From: Planctomycetota bacterium
GTDB taxonomy: Bacteria > JAJVIF01 > JAPKYR01
Assembly: GCA_030614715.1 (NCBI GenBank)
Contig: JAUWTM010000013.1
Span: 1 to 45,450, forward strand
DNA length: 45,450 nucleotides
Direction: 5' to 3'
Positions 7,257-15,130 of the stretch are shown here, piece after piece. The position numbers and the translations under genes are program-made. The notes beneath the pieces were generated by a model. That model had not been told where the DNA came from and did no database searches. It saw nothing but the letters and a program-made list of their open reading frames with translations. The first letter of the stretch is position 1. Each line of letters opens with the position of its first letter.

Positions 7257-8579
7257 CTATTTGGAGGGTGGTGCAGGATTTTTGCCTGTGGATTTATCTG
7301 AGGGCAGGTCCGGTTTATCGTTCAGGATCGGGCCAACGATAATATCGGGATTGATTTTCCGTCCCTCTGCAAGACGTACCAGTCGTTTTGGCGCGATTAT
7401 TATAATTACGATCGCGATGATGATATAAATTGCAGAGAAAGTCATATGTACCTGGTCGCCAGTAATAGCGATCTGTCCGCGATCGTGGAGTGTGTCGAAC
7501 CACGGTGAGATGAAGAACTGTCCGAGGAATAATCCGAGGAGTACAAGTGCTTCTTTGAAACTGAGCTGGAAATTCGCGAGCAGTACGACAGCAAGGAGGG
7601 ATTGCGCCGCAGTGAGCAGGATCTCGTGCATCTGCATGGTATCCATCGGGATGGGCAGAGCGAACTGCTGACTTGAGATACCGTACACAGCCGGTATCAT
7701 CCCGACCAGGAGCGTCCACTGGTTCACCTTCGATGAAACCAGCGTACCGAGCGCCATCGCGGTTTTACCCCTCGATGCGAATAGTATGGCGACAATGAAT
7801 TCGGGGGCTTCGGATGCAAGCGGTGCAAGCCACTGCACGAGAAGAAATTCATCGATGCCGAAAGTCTTTCCTGTCGCGACAAGCCCTTCGGAGAACGGCT
7901 CCGCGTTGGCGACGATCACAAATGCCGCGAAGACGAACATCGCGCCGGTTGTAATGCGCCTTGGGACGGTCGGCAGGGAACCGATCATCTCGGCGGGACC
8001 CTCGAGGTCACTTTCCATGCACGGACGCTTGCTCGCGATAGTGATGTACCAGATGAAGAGCGCGATGAACGCTAGTCCATCGTACCATGCAAGCGAACCC
8101 TTGAACGGCAGGATAAAAGCATAGAGTGTTGCGAGTCCAAGGAAAAAGAGCTCGGTCGAGTGTTCCTTGTCGAGCCAGATATTTTTCCTGAATTTAAACC
8201 ATGCAACGCAGACGATCGTGGGCCAGCCGATGCCGATCAGAAGCCGGTTCGCGCCCGTCATGTTCGCAATCGCGTAATGTGCGTATTCAGATTCTCCAGG
8301 GAAATCCTGTCCCGCCATCCACGTAAAGTACATGTCAACCGCGTACTCAGGCAGGACCGCGATCAGCGCCACCAGGGCAACAGCAAGAGACTGTGAGACG
8401 TCGAGCTGAATTACGTCGCATGCCCAGAGGATGATAAATGCCGCGCCAAGGATAGCGGCTCCAGCGATTAAAGCCTCCATCGGGGGTGTGAGCTCAGTCC
8501 CGGCAAAGCGGAAATAAATTCCCGGTATTGTCGCCAGGACAGCGATTGAGAGTTCTCTTACGTGTCTGTTGAGTTTCAT
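7257..8579 (-). CDS. Sodium/calcium exchanger family membrane protein (CaCA superfamily)
   Basis: The 440-residue protein has about ten to eleven membrane spans arranged as two inverted halves. Alpha repeat 1 contains LIAVLPEYAVDMYF and NMTGANRLLIG. Alpha repeat 2 contains PLASEAPEFIVAILFA and SSKVNQWTLLVG. The paired P-E segments with polar residues line the cation site in this superfamily. A variable cytosolic loop with charged residues (KRPCMESDLEGPAE) separates the halves, and the C-terminus is a Lys/Pro-rich tail. It probably exchanges Na+ or H+ for Ca2+ or another cation across the inner membrane; ion choice cannot be read from the sequence. It appears monocistronic, with GGGGAC repeats just past its stop and no recognised regulator beside it. 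Confidence 0.88.
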   Translation of the reverse strand: MKLNRHVRELSIAVLATIPGIYFRFAGTELTPPMEALIAGAAILGAAFIILWACDVIQLDVSQSLAVALVALIAVLPEYAVDMYFTWMAGQDFPGESEYAHYAIANMTGANRLLIGIGWPTIVCVAWFKFRKNIWLDKEHSTELFFLGLATLYAFILPFKGSLAWYDGLAFIALFIWYITIASKRPCMESDLEGPAEMIGSLPTVPRRITTGAMFVFAAFVIVANAEPFSEGLVATGKTFGIDEFLLVQWLAPLASEAPEFIVAILFASRGKTAMALGTLVSSKVNQWTLLVGMIPAVYGISSQQFALPIPMDTMQMHEILLTAAQSLLAVVLLANFQLSFKEALVLLGLFLGQFFISPWFDTLHDRGQIAITGDQVHMTFSAIYIIIAIVIIIIAPKRLVRLAEGRKINPDIIVGPILNDKPDLPSDKSTGKNPAPPSK

Positions 8580-8985
8580 ACAGCGATTCAGGTAACCTGA
8601 CAGCCATGAGGATTATGTAACTCCCTCACGGCAGACGTAAGATGCTAACACCACCCGATTAGTTTCGCAAGATGTGGGGTTACTCGAGTCGATCAGAATG
8701 CGAGATCTGAAGAAAACTGTAACGCTGAAACGCTATAGTCATTCCGTTTTATTTCAAGGTAAAAAAGGTGGGGGGCGGACGTTCCCCATAGGACCTCGTT
8801 TACAGAAGTCAGCAGCCCGTCCCCCGTAGTTAGTGCACCCCGGTAGCTCCGAAGGCACTAATGAATCGGTTTTTAAATTCTTTACGCTCAGGTGAACCGT
8901 GATGAGTGGATCCAATAATTCCCATTGCTGATTAATCAGTCTACACATCAAGACCAGAAAAGTAGTTGAAAAGTTCAACTATTTG
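8580..8985. other. Intergenic region without a supported gene
   Basis: These 406 bases lie between the exchanger and the ADP-ribosylglycohydrolase remnant. An 11-base palindrome CAGGTAACCTG lies at 8589-8599, just before the exchanger start. A 74-codon open frame on the minus strand has no family resemblance or ribosome binding site and is not called. The exchanger promoter is presumably here but no convincing -35/-10 pair was found. Confidence 0.5.
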
Positions 8986-9318
8986 TCAGTCAGGAGGATA
9001 TTTCTCAATATAGTGATCCGTATAATCGAAGTTTACTACATCTGTTGCCATCTCCTCTATGAGTTCTCTCAGTTCCAACTGGTCGAGGAATTCTACTGGG
9101 ATGGATGACTTACCGTATAGCGCGCCGAGGATATTTCCAGCGATCGCGCCCGTGCGACCGTACGCCGGAGCGTAATTTTGTATGCCGTCCGGACCGAAAA
9201 CATTGCGGATCTCATCGAGTGACATGAACTCGACCGCGGCCCCGAGTGCGTCGCCGACTGCGCCCCCGAGAAGGCATCCGGAGAATTTATCAGCATCAGG
9301 CATGAGGTCGTCCACCAT
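8986..9318 (-). pseudogene. ADP-ribosylglycohydrolase remnant with internal deletion
   Basis: The 110 residues join both ends of an ADP-ribosylglycohydrolase. The N-terminus has the family opening FSGCLLGGAVGDALGAAVEF and continues to YGRTGAI, which normally runs into the metal-binding TDDTQ motif. Here GAI is followed at once by AGNILGALYG, which in the family is the C-terminal segment after the second metal motif (DTDS-TGAIAGN). It then ends normally with LELRELIEEMA and IEKYPPD. About two thirds of a usual protein of some 300-350 residues, with both metal sites, is gone. The join is in frame at 9142-9150 and coincides with a GAI sequence shared by both sides. It cannot be a working hydrolase of the known type. 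The frame is intact, so the loss is recent or the short product is kept. Confidence 0.85.
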
Positions 9319-9406
9319 TTTAAAGTTGATAAATATCTGTTTTTATGAGTATTCTATCAAATCATAATACGTTGGATGAAACAAGAGAAGAAAGGACGTC
9401 CAAACC

Positions 9407-10042
9407 ATGATAGCGATAGCAATCTTTCTACTGGGATGCCTTGTGCAGTGCGTCAATCCCATTTACGCCCCTGACCAGTTAGTGATTAATCCAGACATAG
9501 AGGGATTCTGGGATGCTCCCAATTTCCACGGAACGTGGGAGATCAACGAGTCAGATGACGGATATATCCTGGAGCAATGGTACTGTCCGATTACCTGGAC
9601 TGGAACAATAATCAGCACGTACGAACTTCGACTTGCCGAGATCGACGGAATAACGGTGTTGGACGTTTACCCTATCGCGACTCCCGGAAGCGAGTCTGAA
9701 TCGATGGGTGACTGGTCGGACCTCTGGGCACTGACAGGACATACCGTATTCGTAGTCGACGAAATAACACCGGACAGTATGAGTCTCAGGTATCTCTTCC
9801 CCGAGGATGAAGACGCAGAGGAAATTTACTACAATCTCCCGACCACCGTGGACCTTCAGGAGGAGTTATATGAGTACCCAGTGCTCGACATATCGACAGA
9901 GGAATTTCAAAAACTGTTGATCGAAAGCCTTGATGATAAGAACGAGGATCTATGGTTAACAATGGAGATGGTGAGAATAAACGAACCGGGCAGATGGGCT
10001 CCTGATACTGATGAGGAAGACTCAATGGTTCCAGGGGAGTAA
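9407..10042 (+). CDS. Putative lipoprotein, unknown function
   Basis: The 211-residue product opens MIAIAIFLLGC, a short hydrophobic segment with a lipobox-like LLGC at Cys11. The body is acidic and rich in Trp, Tyr and beta-strand patterns (GFWDAPNFHGTWEI, LRLAEIDGITVLDVYP), suggesting a small exported beta-barrel or lipocalin-like fold; this is inference and no family is recognised. AAGGA lies 11 bases before the ATG. The signal lacks the usual basic N-terminus. An ATG at 9376 in another frame encodes MKQEKKGRP, which would supply one if a single base were removed, so an undetected frameshift near the start is possible. The gene faces a small membrane protein convergently. Confidence 0.7.
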   Translation: MIAIAIFLLGCLVQCVNPIYAPDQLVINPDIEGFWDAPNFHGTWEINESDDGYILEQWYCPITWTGTIISTYELRLAEIDGITVLDVYPIATPGSESESMGDWSDLWALTGHTVFVVDEITPDSMSLRYLFPEDEDAEEIYYNLPTTVDLQEELYEYPVLDISTEEFQKLLIESLDDKNEDLWLTMEMVRINEPGRWAPDTDEEDSMVPGE

Positions 10043-10084
10043 GTTATTCTTTGCTCAATAGCATTCAGGTTTGGACTGAAATTC

Positions 10085-10348
10085 CTAAAACCCGCTGCAA
10101 CCTCGCATTACCCCAAATAAAAAAGCTATACCGACGATAACACCACCGACAGTGTTGCCGTTACTGGCCAGACGTGCTCGTTCAGATGGTGTGTGGTACG
10201 GGTCGTTTGCGTTCGGCAGTAACAAGAGCGCGACCAAACCGATAAACCCTGTCGCGAAAAACCAAAGAAGGGGATTGTAACCCTTATAAGATGCATACCA
10301 GGCGGTCAATGCACCCACTGCCAGTATTAATAACAACAGTATCGCCAT
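10085..10348 (-). CDS. Small two- to three-span membrane protein
   Basis: The start at 10348 is preferred because GGAGG lies 7 bases upstream; the longer frame from 10408 adds 20 residues not typical of a signal. The 87-residue product starts MAILLLLILAVGALTAWYAS, then has NPLLWFFATGFIGLVALLLL and a C-terminal hydrophobic stretch GGVIVGIAFLFGV. The arrangement (helix, short loop with YKGYNP, helix, NANDPYHTPSERARLA, helix) resembles small phage-shock or PLDc_N-type membrane proteins without matching a named motif. Function unknown. It is divergent from the ArsR-type regulator, with about 145 bases between their starts, so that regulator might control it (inference). Confidence 0.65.
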   Translation of the reverse strand: MAILLLLILAVGALTAWYASYKGYNPLLWFFATGFIGLVALLLLPNANDPYHTPSERARLASNGNTVGGVIVGIAFLFGVMRGCSGF

Positions 10349-10438
10349 CACACGTCCTCCGTTGGTGTATATTGTATCCGACTTGCTTACCGACTTTCCA
10401 ATAGACAATCCTTTTTCTGGATTTTTCGCGTTACTCTC

Positions 10439-10467
10439 TTGACAATATGACCGTACTGTAGTATTTT
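10439..10467 (+). promoter_or_regulatory. Sigma70 promoter of the ArsR-type operon
   Basis: TTGACA (10439-10444), a 17-base spacer, then TATTTT (10462-10467). An AT-rich near-palindrome CTTAATTAG lies between the -10 box and the ribosome binding site, where an autoregulating ArsR protein could bind (inference). Confidence 0.7.
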
Positions 10468-10493
10468 AGCGGATACTTAATTAGTGAGAGCAC

Positions 10494-10916
10494 ATGCACA
10501 GTAAGCACGCGGAATTATTCAAGGCACTCGGGGTCGAATCAAGACTCAAGATCATCCATATACTCAAGGAGAAAGGACCTCTCTGCGTAAACGAGCTTGC
10601 CGAGGCACTCGGCATCAGTGCGTCAGCGGTGTCGCAGCACCTGAAGGTACTGAAGTTCGCGGGCCTGGTGAAGGATGAGCGCAAGGGCTACTGGATACCG
10701 TACGATGTCCAAGAGGAAATGCTTGAGGAATGCGGAGAGATACTCGCGACCATCTGCGACTGCGGGTGTCACGGCCATAAAAATATCATCCAGATGAAAA
10801 TCAGGAAGGGCAAGGACAAGCTGTCGCTGCTGAAAGAATACGAAAAGGAGCTTCGGGAGGAATTGGAACACGTCCGGGAAAATATCAAGGAGCTGAAAAC
10901 TAAGAAGAAGGAGTAA
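10494..10916 (+). CDS. ArsR/SmtB-family transcriptional regulator with Cys/His cluster and coiled-coil tail
   Basis: Residues 1-75 form an ArsR-type winged helix: ELFKALGVESRLKIIHILKE, then GPLCVNELAEAL, the recognition helix SASAVSQHLKVLK, and the wing GLVKDERKGYWIPY. Near residue 98 is the cluster CDCGCHGH, a likely metal or thiol sensor. The tail (KLSLLKEYEKELREELEHVR onward) is a long charged helix. ArsR proteins repress and release DNA when metal or oxidant binds. The usual alpha3 CxC site is reduced to one Cys here, so sensing probably moved to the C-terminal cluster (inference). The gene has its own promoter (10439-10467) and is followed after 57 bases by a Cys/His-rich protein with a similar tail; a terminator ends the pair. 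Confidence 0.92.
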   Translation: MHSKHAELFKALGVESRLKIIHILKEKGPLCVNELAEALGISASAVSQHLKVLKFAGLVKDERKGYWIPYDVQEEMLEECGEILATICDCGCHGHKNIIQMKIRKGKDKLSLLKEYEKELREELEHVRENIKELKTKKKE

Positions 10917-10973
10917 ATTTTTTTACCCGATAATTCAGTATTCACTAAATAACTGAAAAGGAGGTGTAATCAC

Positions 10974-11234
10974 ATGAATCCGCACGGACACCCATCGAAC
11001 TGCAAGGTTGTGATCGTCAAACATGACGGTGACGACTGCGACTGCCCGGTTGAAGGGATTGACATGAAGCACCTGATGCATCACCTGCATCAATCAGGCT
11101 GCTGCAGCCCTCACATCCAGAGGCAATTTGTCTCGACAGGTGAGAAAATCGAGCATCTCGAGGAGTACAGGGACAGCCTTGAGAAGGAACTCGCCGGGGT
11201 CAAGGAGGCCATCGAGAACCAGAAGGACGAGTAA
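10974..11234 (+). CDS. Small Cys/His-rich protein with coiled-coil tail
   Basis: This 86-residue protein has an excellent ribosome binding site (AAAGGAGGTGTAATCAC before ATG). The N-terminal half is full of metal ligands: CDCP near residue 22, then MKHLMHHLHQSGCC with a run of His and paired Cys. The C-terminal half (KIEHLEEYRDSLEKELAGVK) is a charged helix matching in pattern the tail of the upstream ArsR-type regulator. It resembles small DUF5320-like proteins found with redox or metal regulators, but a firm family is not assigned. Co-transcription with the regulator and the shared tail suggest that it binds the same metal and pairs with the regulator through the helices (inference). Confidence 0.82.
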   Translation: MNPHGHPSNCKVVIVKHDGDDCDCPVEGIDMKHLMHHLHQSGCCSPHIQRQFVSTGEKIEHLEEYRDSLEKELAGVKEAIENQKDE

Positions 11235-11270
11235 ACAAATCAACTGCTATAAACGCGTTTAAGCATAACG

Positions 11271-11300
11271 GACACCCGGTCATCGGGTGTCTATTGTTAT
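11271..11300 (+). terminator. Terminator after the ArsR-type operon
   Basis: An 8-bp stem GACACCCG / CGGGTGTC with loop GTCAT is followed by a T-rich stretch. It lies between this operon and the convergent HEAT-repeat gene. Confidence 0.75.
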
Positions 11301-11301
11301 T

Positions 11302-12426
11302 CTATTTAATGCCGATATCTATCTGCTCAATGGCTGATTCCATTTCCAGTCTGACTGTACCGGACTCGTTTTCGACAATTTCCTTCAGTAACGGAAGCGC
11401 ATCGCGTGCGCCCGGACCTATATTACCGAGGATCATCGCGGATGACTCACGCACGTCGGGATCGTCGCTCGAAAGAAGCTCGATCATCGGGTGTGTGACA
11501 AATTTCCCCTGCGGATCGATACTCATGATCGCGTCGAGGGCATTCTGATGTTCGGTTACATTGTCACTTCCGATCAACAGAGCTATTTCAGGAATTGCGT
11601 CGACCGAATCACGTCCGATCAAACCGAGATAATATGCGCAGTTACCGGCAATGGGGTAGTACTCGAGGTTCAGCGACTCATCGTCACGCTCAGCAAGGAA
11701 AGTCTCGCCATTTTCGATGCCGTCGATAAGCACGGGAACCGCAAGAGTGACATCGCCGCCGGTCTCAGCGATGTTCATCGCAGCGTCAAGGCGTATGAAG
11801 AAATCACCATGGACGGCCAGCAGCTCGTTGACGTTCGTGAACTCAGTTCTTGCCAGTGGAGCTATTTCAACGAGAACGGCAACAGCCGCATCGCGCACCT
11901 CTTCATTCTCGTCCTGGAGGACATCGGAAAGGGCAGTGACGACCGACGGTATCGCCCTGATGAAGCCTGCCTGGGGACCACCACTGCATACGGTAACGCC
12001 AAATACGTTTATACCGCAGTCGCGGGCAGCGCAATCGGCAATGGCCTCGACAGCTTCCACCCGAACGTCGGGATCACCATCGTGGAAGGCATCGAGAAGC
12101 GAGGGCACCAGTCCTGCATTATCATCGAGGTCGATTTCACCATCGGCAACAAGGTCACCGAGGAACATCGCGGCATTCACACGCGTTTCAGGATCCTCAT
12201 CCTGCAGAAGCATAATCAATGCGTCGACTCCGCCATCGATGGAGCTGATGTTCCGCATTGCACGACGCGCCTCTGCGCATCCCAGCGTCTGGTCGTTGCG
12301 CAAGGCCTGCTGGATCAGGATCGGGACGTCAGATGCAGTGGGATTTGAGTAATCAACAAAACTACAGGCAGAACCGAATAGAATCAACAGGAGAATTCCA
12401 AAGATAATTCCGACAGTTCTCGACAT
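11302..12426 (-). CDS. HEAT-repeat lipoprotein
   Basis: ATG 12426 is chosen over a GTG nine bases upstream because AGGAG lies at proper distance. The signal MSRTVGIIFGILLLILFGSA ends in a lipobox with Cys21. The remaining 350 residues are paired helices of HEAT type with the recurring pattern of Asp-Pro turn and Val-Arg helix (DEDPETRVNAAMFLGDLV, DGDPDVRVEAVEAIADCA, DENEEVRDAAVAVLVEIA, SDDPDVRESSAMILGNIG). About seven to eight repeats are visible. Such solenoids bind proteins; no catalytic residues are present. Likely anchored at the outer membrane facing the periplasm. The gene is convergent with the ArsR-type operon and lies downstream of the VIT-vWA gene on the same strand, from which a terminator separates it. 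Partner unknown. Confidence 0.88.
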   Translation of the reverse strand: MSRTVGIIFGILLLILFGSACSFVDYSNPTASDVPILIQQALRNDQTLGCAEARRAMRNISSIDGGVDALIMLLQDEDPETRVNAAMFLGDLVADGEIDLDDNAGLVPSLLDAFHDGDPDVRVEAVEAIADCAARDCGINVFGVTVCSGGPQAGFIRAIPSVVTALSDVLQDENEEVRDAAVAVLVEIAPLARTEFTNVNELLAVHGDFFIRLDAAMNIAETGGDVTLAVPVLIDGIENGETFLAERDDESLNLEYYPIAGNCAYYLGLIGRDSVDAIPEIALLIGSDNVTEHQNALDAIMSIDPQGKFVTHPMIELLSSDDPDVRESSAMILGNIGPGARDALPLLKEIVENESGTVRLEMESAIEQIDIGIK

Positions 12427-12632
12427 TTTACTCACTCCTTTATCTATTAAAGATGACGTTGGGAGAAGCGAGTGGTTTCAAAGAATTGGATTTTTTTACA
12501 GGGGAGTGTGCATTAGGTGAGACACCCTCAAACGCCAGTTACACGAAGGGAAAGTGATCATCATTGAGCGCTTGAGGGCGGCATAGGATTTTAAATTTTT
12601 TTGAGAGGGGGGTAAGAGTTGGAAAAATATTA

Positions 12633-12662
12633 AACGAAAAACCCGGGTGGGAGGCCCGGGTT
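12633..12662 (-). terminator. Terminator after the VIT-vWA gene
   Basis: AACCCGGG (12640-12647) and CCCGGGTT (12655-12662) form an 8-bp stem. On the minus strand it is followed by TTTTTCGTTT. Confidence 0.8.
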
Positions 12663-12706
12663 GGATTGGTCTATGCAATATGGGGTTGGATTGGTATTTG
12701 CTATAG
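12658..12706. repeat. Short tandem repeat, two copies
   Basis: GGGTTGGATTGGT occurs twice at a 25-base step (12658 and 12683), each followed by a similar ATGCAATA / TTGCTATA segment. It lies between the terminator and the stop of the VIT-vWA gene. The rest of the 302-base gap at 12436-12737 holds no gene. Confidence 0.55.
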
Positions 12707-12737
12707 AGGATAGGATTGAACATAGAAGATGATGTTA

Positions 12738-14900
12738 TTACTCATCCTGCGGATTGATCTGGTACGCCTGGCCCTCGAAGATGAAGATCACCTGCTCACC
12801 AAGCGCAAGGAACTCGGCTACATCGGGTTCTTCGTCGATCAGATCAAAATATTCGTCCGACAGGTATTCGATCTCAATTACATCCTGCGTACCCTCGTCG
12901 TACTCAGAATCTACCCAGTACAAGTCGGCATCCTGGTAGAACGTCCTGCCTCCCTGGTACTGGATGAACTCCTGTACGAGCTCCGCCTGACCGTAATACT
13001 CGCCGTACTCCATGCTCTGCAGCCCGAGACTCTGCTGTTGCGCACTTGGAGCGGATGCTCCGCCGGCTCCCCCACCTCCGCCTAATCCATGTCTCATCAT
13101 GTTATCCATCGGAACTTCCCAGCCTTCCTCAACAATCATATCCTCGGTAACGAGCATGCTTGTGTATGGTGTGATAATTCCATGCTGCTGAGCAAGGTCC
13201 GTGATTTCATCGACAAGTTCCTGGTTTTCACCGTAGAGACGCACCTCGTTCATAAGGAACCCGACCCGACGTGTAGCCCAGTGACGGGGGATATAATCGT
13301 TATCGTAACGGGATTCCAGCCTCACCGGCCAGTCGAATGTCACACGTTCCCCGTTCAGCACACCACTGAGTGAAATATTTACGTTCCCCTCGCCGTTATA
13401 CCGGCCGGTCAGGACAAGCTGACTTCCGAGGAACAGGTCGGGAAGCTGAGCGGGAAGCATGTCGTATATGCGTGTTCCGTCGATCTCAATCTCGAGATCG
13501 GTCATTACCGGCGATTTGATTTTCGCGTAGAAATCCGACAGCGGTTGTTCGAGATCCTCGAACGGTGAAACCGATGATGTGTAGCCGCCGTTTTCGCGCG
13601 CCAAACGGTCGATAAACGGGTAATCGACATCATCGCCGACTCCGAAACAGAACAGCCTGGCGTTGAGATCGTCGTTCATGGCATTCATGTTGTCGACCAG
13701 CCACGTAGTGTTTGTATTACCAGTGGTGGGAAGCCCGTCGGTAAGGAAAATAATGTACATCGGACGTCCCCTGCCCGGCCTGTCCGCGCAGGCTTCGGCA
13801 AGAGCACCTTCGATGTTCGTACTTCCCCCGGCAGAGATGCCGTCGATGAAATCATCAACATCCCGCAGGTTGTTACCGGTCGCGTCACGCCATCCGTTGA
13901 AGTATGAATAGACGTTCGTCTCAAAGGTAATCAGCCTGAAACGGTCCTCGTCGTTAAGGTTCTGGAAGATAAACCTAAGTGCGTCCTTTGCCTGCTCGAT
14001 TTTTCGACCGGACATCGATCCCGACGTATCAAGCACACAGACAAAGTCCTTCGGCGTTACGTCATCTTCGAACTCGGTATATTCAGGCGCGATCATCGCG
14101 AGGAAGTAGCCTTCGTCGCCGTACGAAGTGTTGTTGAGCATGTTAAGGCCAACTGCACTGTTCGGACGGCTAATGTAGAGCACGAAATCCTCTTCCGGAC
14201 GGTGTTGACCCTTTTCGAGGCTGGCTGTTGCATGACGCGATCCATTGCGGTGCACATCGATCTCATGCGTTGGTGAATAGATTGACCCAAGAGCATCGGG
14301 TGAATCGATATTCACGGTTATCGCAAGCGACTGGACGTAATCAACAGTGTATCCATCCACCCTTAACGGCAGGTCCATACGAAGGAGTCCCGTTTCAATT
14401 GGAAGCAGCCAGTCGTAGTAAACATCGACCTGTTTTGTACCGTTGGCGGGAATCGGGTAGACGTGCGCCCGTATAAGCCCGTCGCCAACATATTCGAGAA
14501 GTCCGGGATCGCGCATCGTAGCTACAATATCCTGGTAGATGCGATTAGCCTCGTCAGCGTCGAGGGTTTCGCTGACAAGCTCGCGACCGTCCATCCACAG
14601 TGAGAAATCGGAGATGTCCGCGTTCTGCGGGAGTGGGAACATGTAGATCCCCTCGAGGTCCATGTACGTGTTGTTTCGGAAGACCTGGGTGAATTTCACA
14701 TGCGCGAACTGGTCATCGAGGTCGATCTCGATACTCTCTCTTTCGATTGTTATTGGCTGTGTGACCCCCCACGGCTCCGCGACGTTCGGCTCGATTATCA
14801 TTCCCTGAGCATATGTTGTTGCCGGGAGTGAGAGAAAGGTGGTGAAAACGAATAAAATTGTGACTGCGGCTGGTAAGACAGGATGGTTTATCCTGCTCAT
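12738..14900 (-). CDS. Secreted VIT-domain and von Willebrand A-domain protein
   Basis: The start at 14900 follows AGGGAGG; an upstream start would add 13 residues before the signal peptide. The signal runs to ATTYA near residue 31. A VIT domain follows (roughly 35-165: FTQVFRNNTYMDLEGIYMFP, ANRIYQDIVATMRDPGLLEY, AHVYPIPANGTKQVDVYY). The vWA domain (about 275-460) has an intact MIDAS (DTSGSMSG), then GGSTNIEGAL and FLTDGLPT. After a beta-rich region come YTSMLVTED, a Gly-rich low-complexity linker, and an acidic C-terminal piece. This VIT plus vWA plan is that of inter-alpha-trypsin inhibitor heavy chain-like proteins, which bind ligands through Mg2+/Ca2+ at the MIDAS. It is probably periplasmic or surface exposed. 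Sortase or membrane-anchor motifs are absent. Target unknown. Confidence 0.93.
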   Translation of the reverse strand: MSRINHPVLPAAVTILFVFTTFLSLPATTYAQGMIIEPNVAEPWGVTQPITIERESIEIDLDDQFAHVKFTQVFRNNTYMDLEGIYMFPLPQNADISDFSLWMDGRELVSETLDADEANRIYQDIVATMRDPGLLEYVGDGLIRAHVYPIPANGTKQVDVYYDWLLPIETGLLRMDLPLRVDGYTVDYVQSLAITVNIDSPDALGSIYSPTHEIDVHRNGSRHATASLEKGQHRPEEDFVLYISRPNSAVGLNMLNNTSYGDEGYFLAMIAPEYTEFEDDVTPKDFVCVLDTSGSMSGRKIEQAKDALRFIFQNLNDEDRFRLITFETNVYSYFNGWRDATGNNLRDVDDFIDGISAGGSTNIEGALAEACADRPGRGRPMYIIFLTDGLPTTGNTNTTWLVDNMNAMNDDLNARLFCFGVGDDVDYPFIDRLARENGGYTSSVSPFEDLEQPLSDFYAKIKSPVMTDLEIEIDGTRIYDMLPAQLPDLFLGSQLVLTGRYNGEGNVNISLSGVLNGERVTFDWPVRLESRYDNDYIPRHWATRRVGFLMNEVRLYGENQELVDEITDLAQQHGIITPYTSMLVTEDMIVEEGWEVPMDNMMRHGLGGGGGAGGASAPSAQQQSLGLQSMEYGEYYGQAELVQEFIQYQGGRTFYQDADLYWVDSEYDEGTQDVIEIEYLSDEYFDLIDEEPDVAEFLALGEQVIFIFEGQAYQINPQDE

Positions 14901-15130
14901 AGTCTGCCTCCCTGGAATAAACTGCGATTTAGCATGCATGATCCCCGTAGTTTCAACCGTATTGTTGGAGTATCGTCAGAGTTGAATGGTTCAATTCGTT
15001 CTACACTTCAGAACCACTGCTGAAACACAGGCCATTAATAAATTAAAATGGACCTGCCGAATTACTTGCCACTGTGGTAACGCATCACATACAATCAGAC
15101 TTCACGAGTTTGTTGACGAGGGAGCGATCC

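Noticed and set aside
7007-7428. Two plus-strand frames in the GGGGAC repeat region
   Set aside because: They read through inverted repeats and into the antisense of the exchanger; no family.
8754-8978. 74-codon minus-strand frame next to the ADP-ribosylglycohydrolase remnant
   Set aside because: Not related to the hydrolase, no ribosome binding site, low-complexity Pro end; probably chance.
11491-12348. 285-codon plus-strand frame opposite the HEAT-repeat gene
   Set aside because: Lies fully antisense to a clear HEAT lipoprotein and has no domain; shadow frame.
12738-14900. VIT-vWA protein as part of a MoxR-vWA conflict system
   Set aside because: No MoxR ATPase or partner nearby, and the protein has a signal peptide; more likely a secreted ligand-binding protein.
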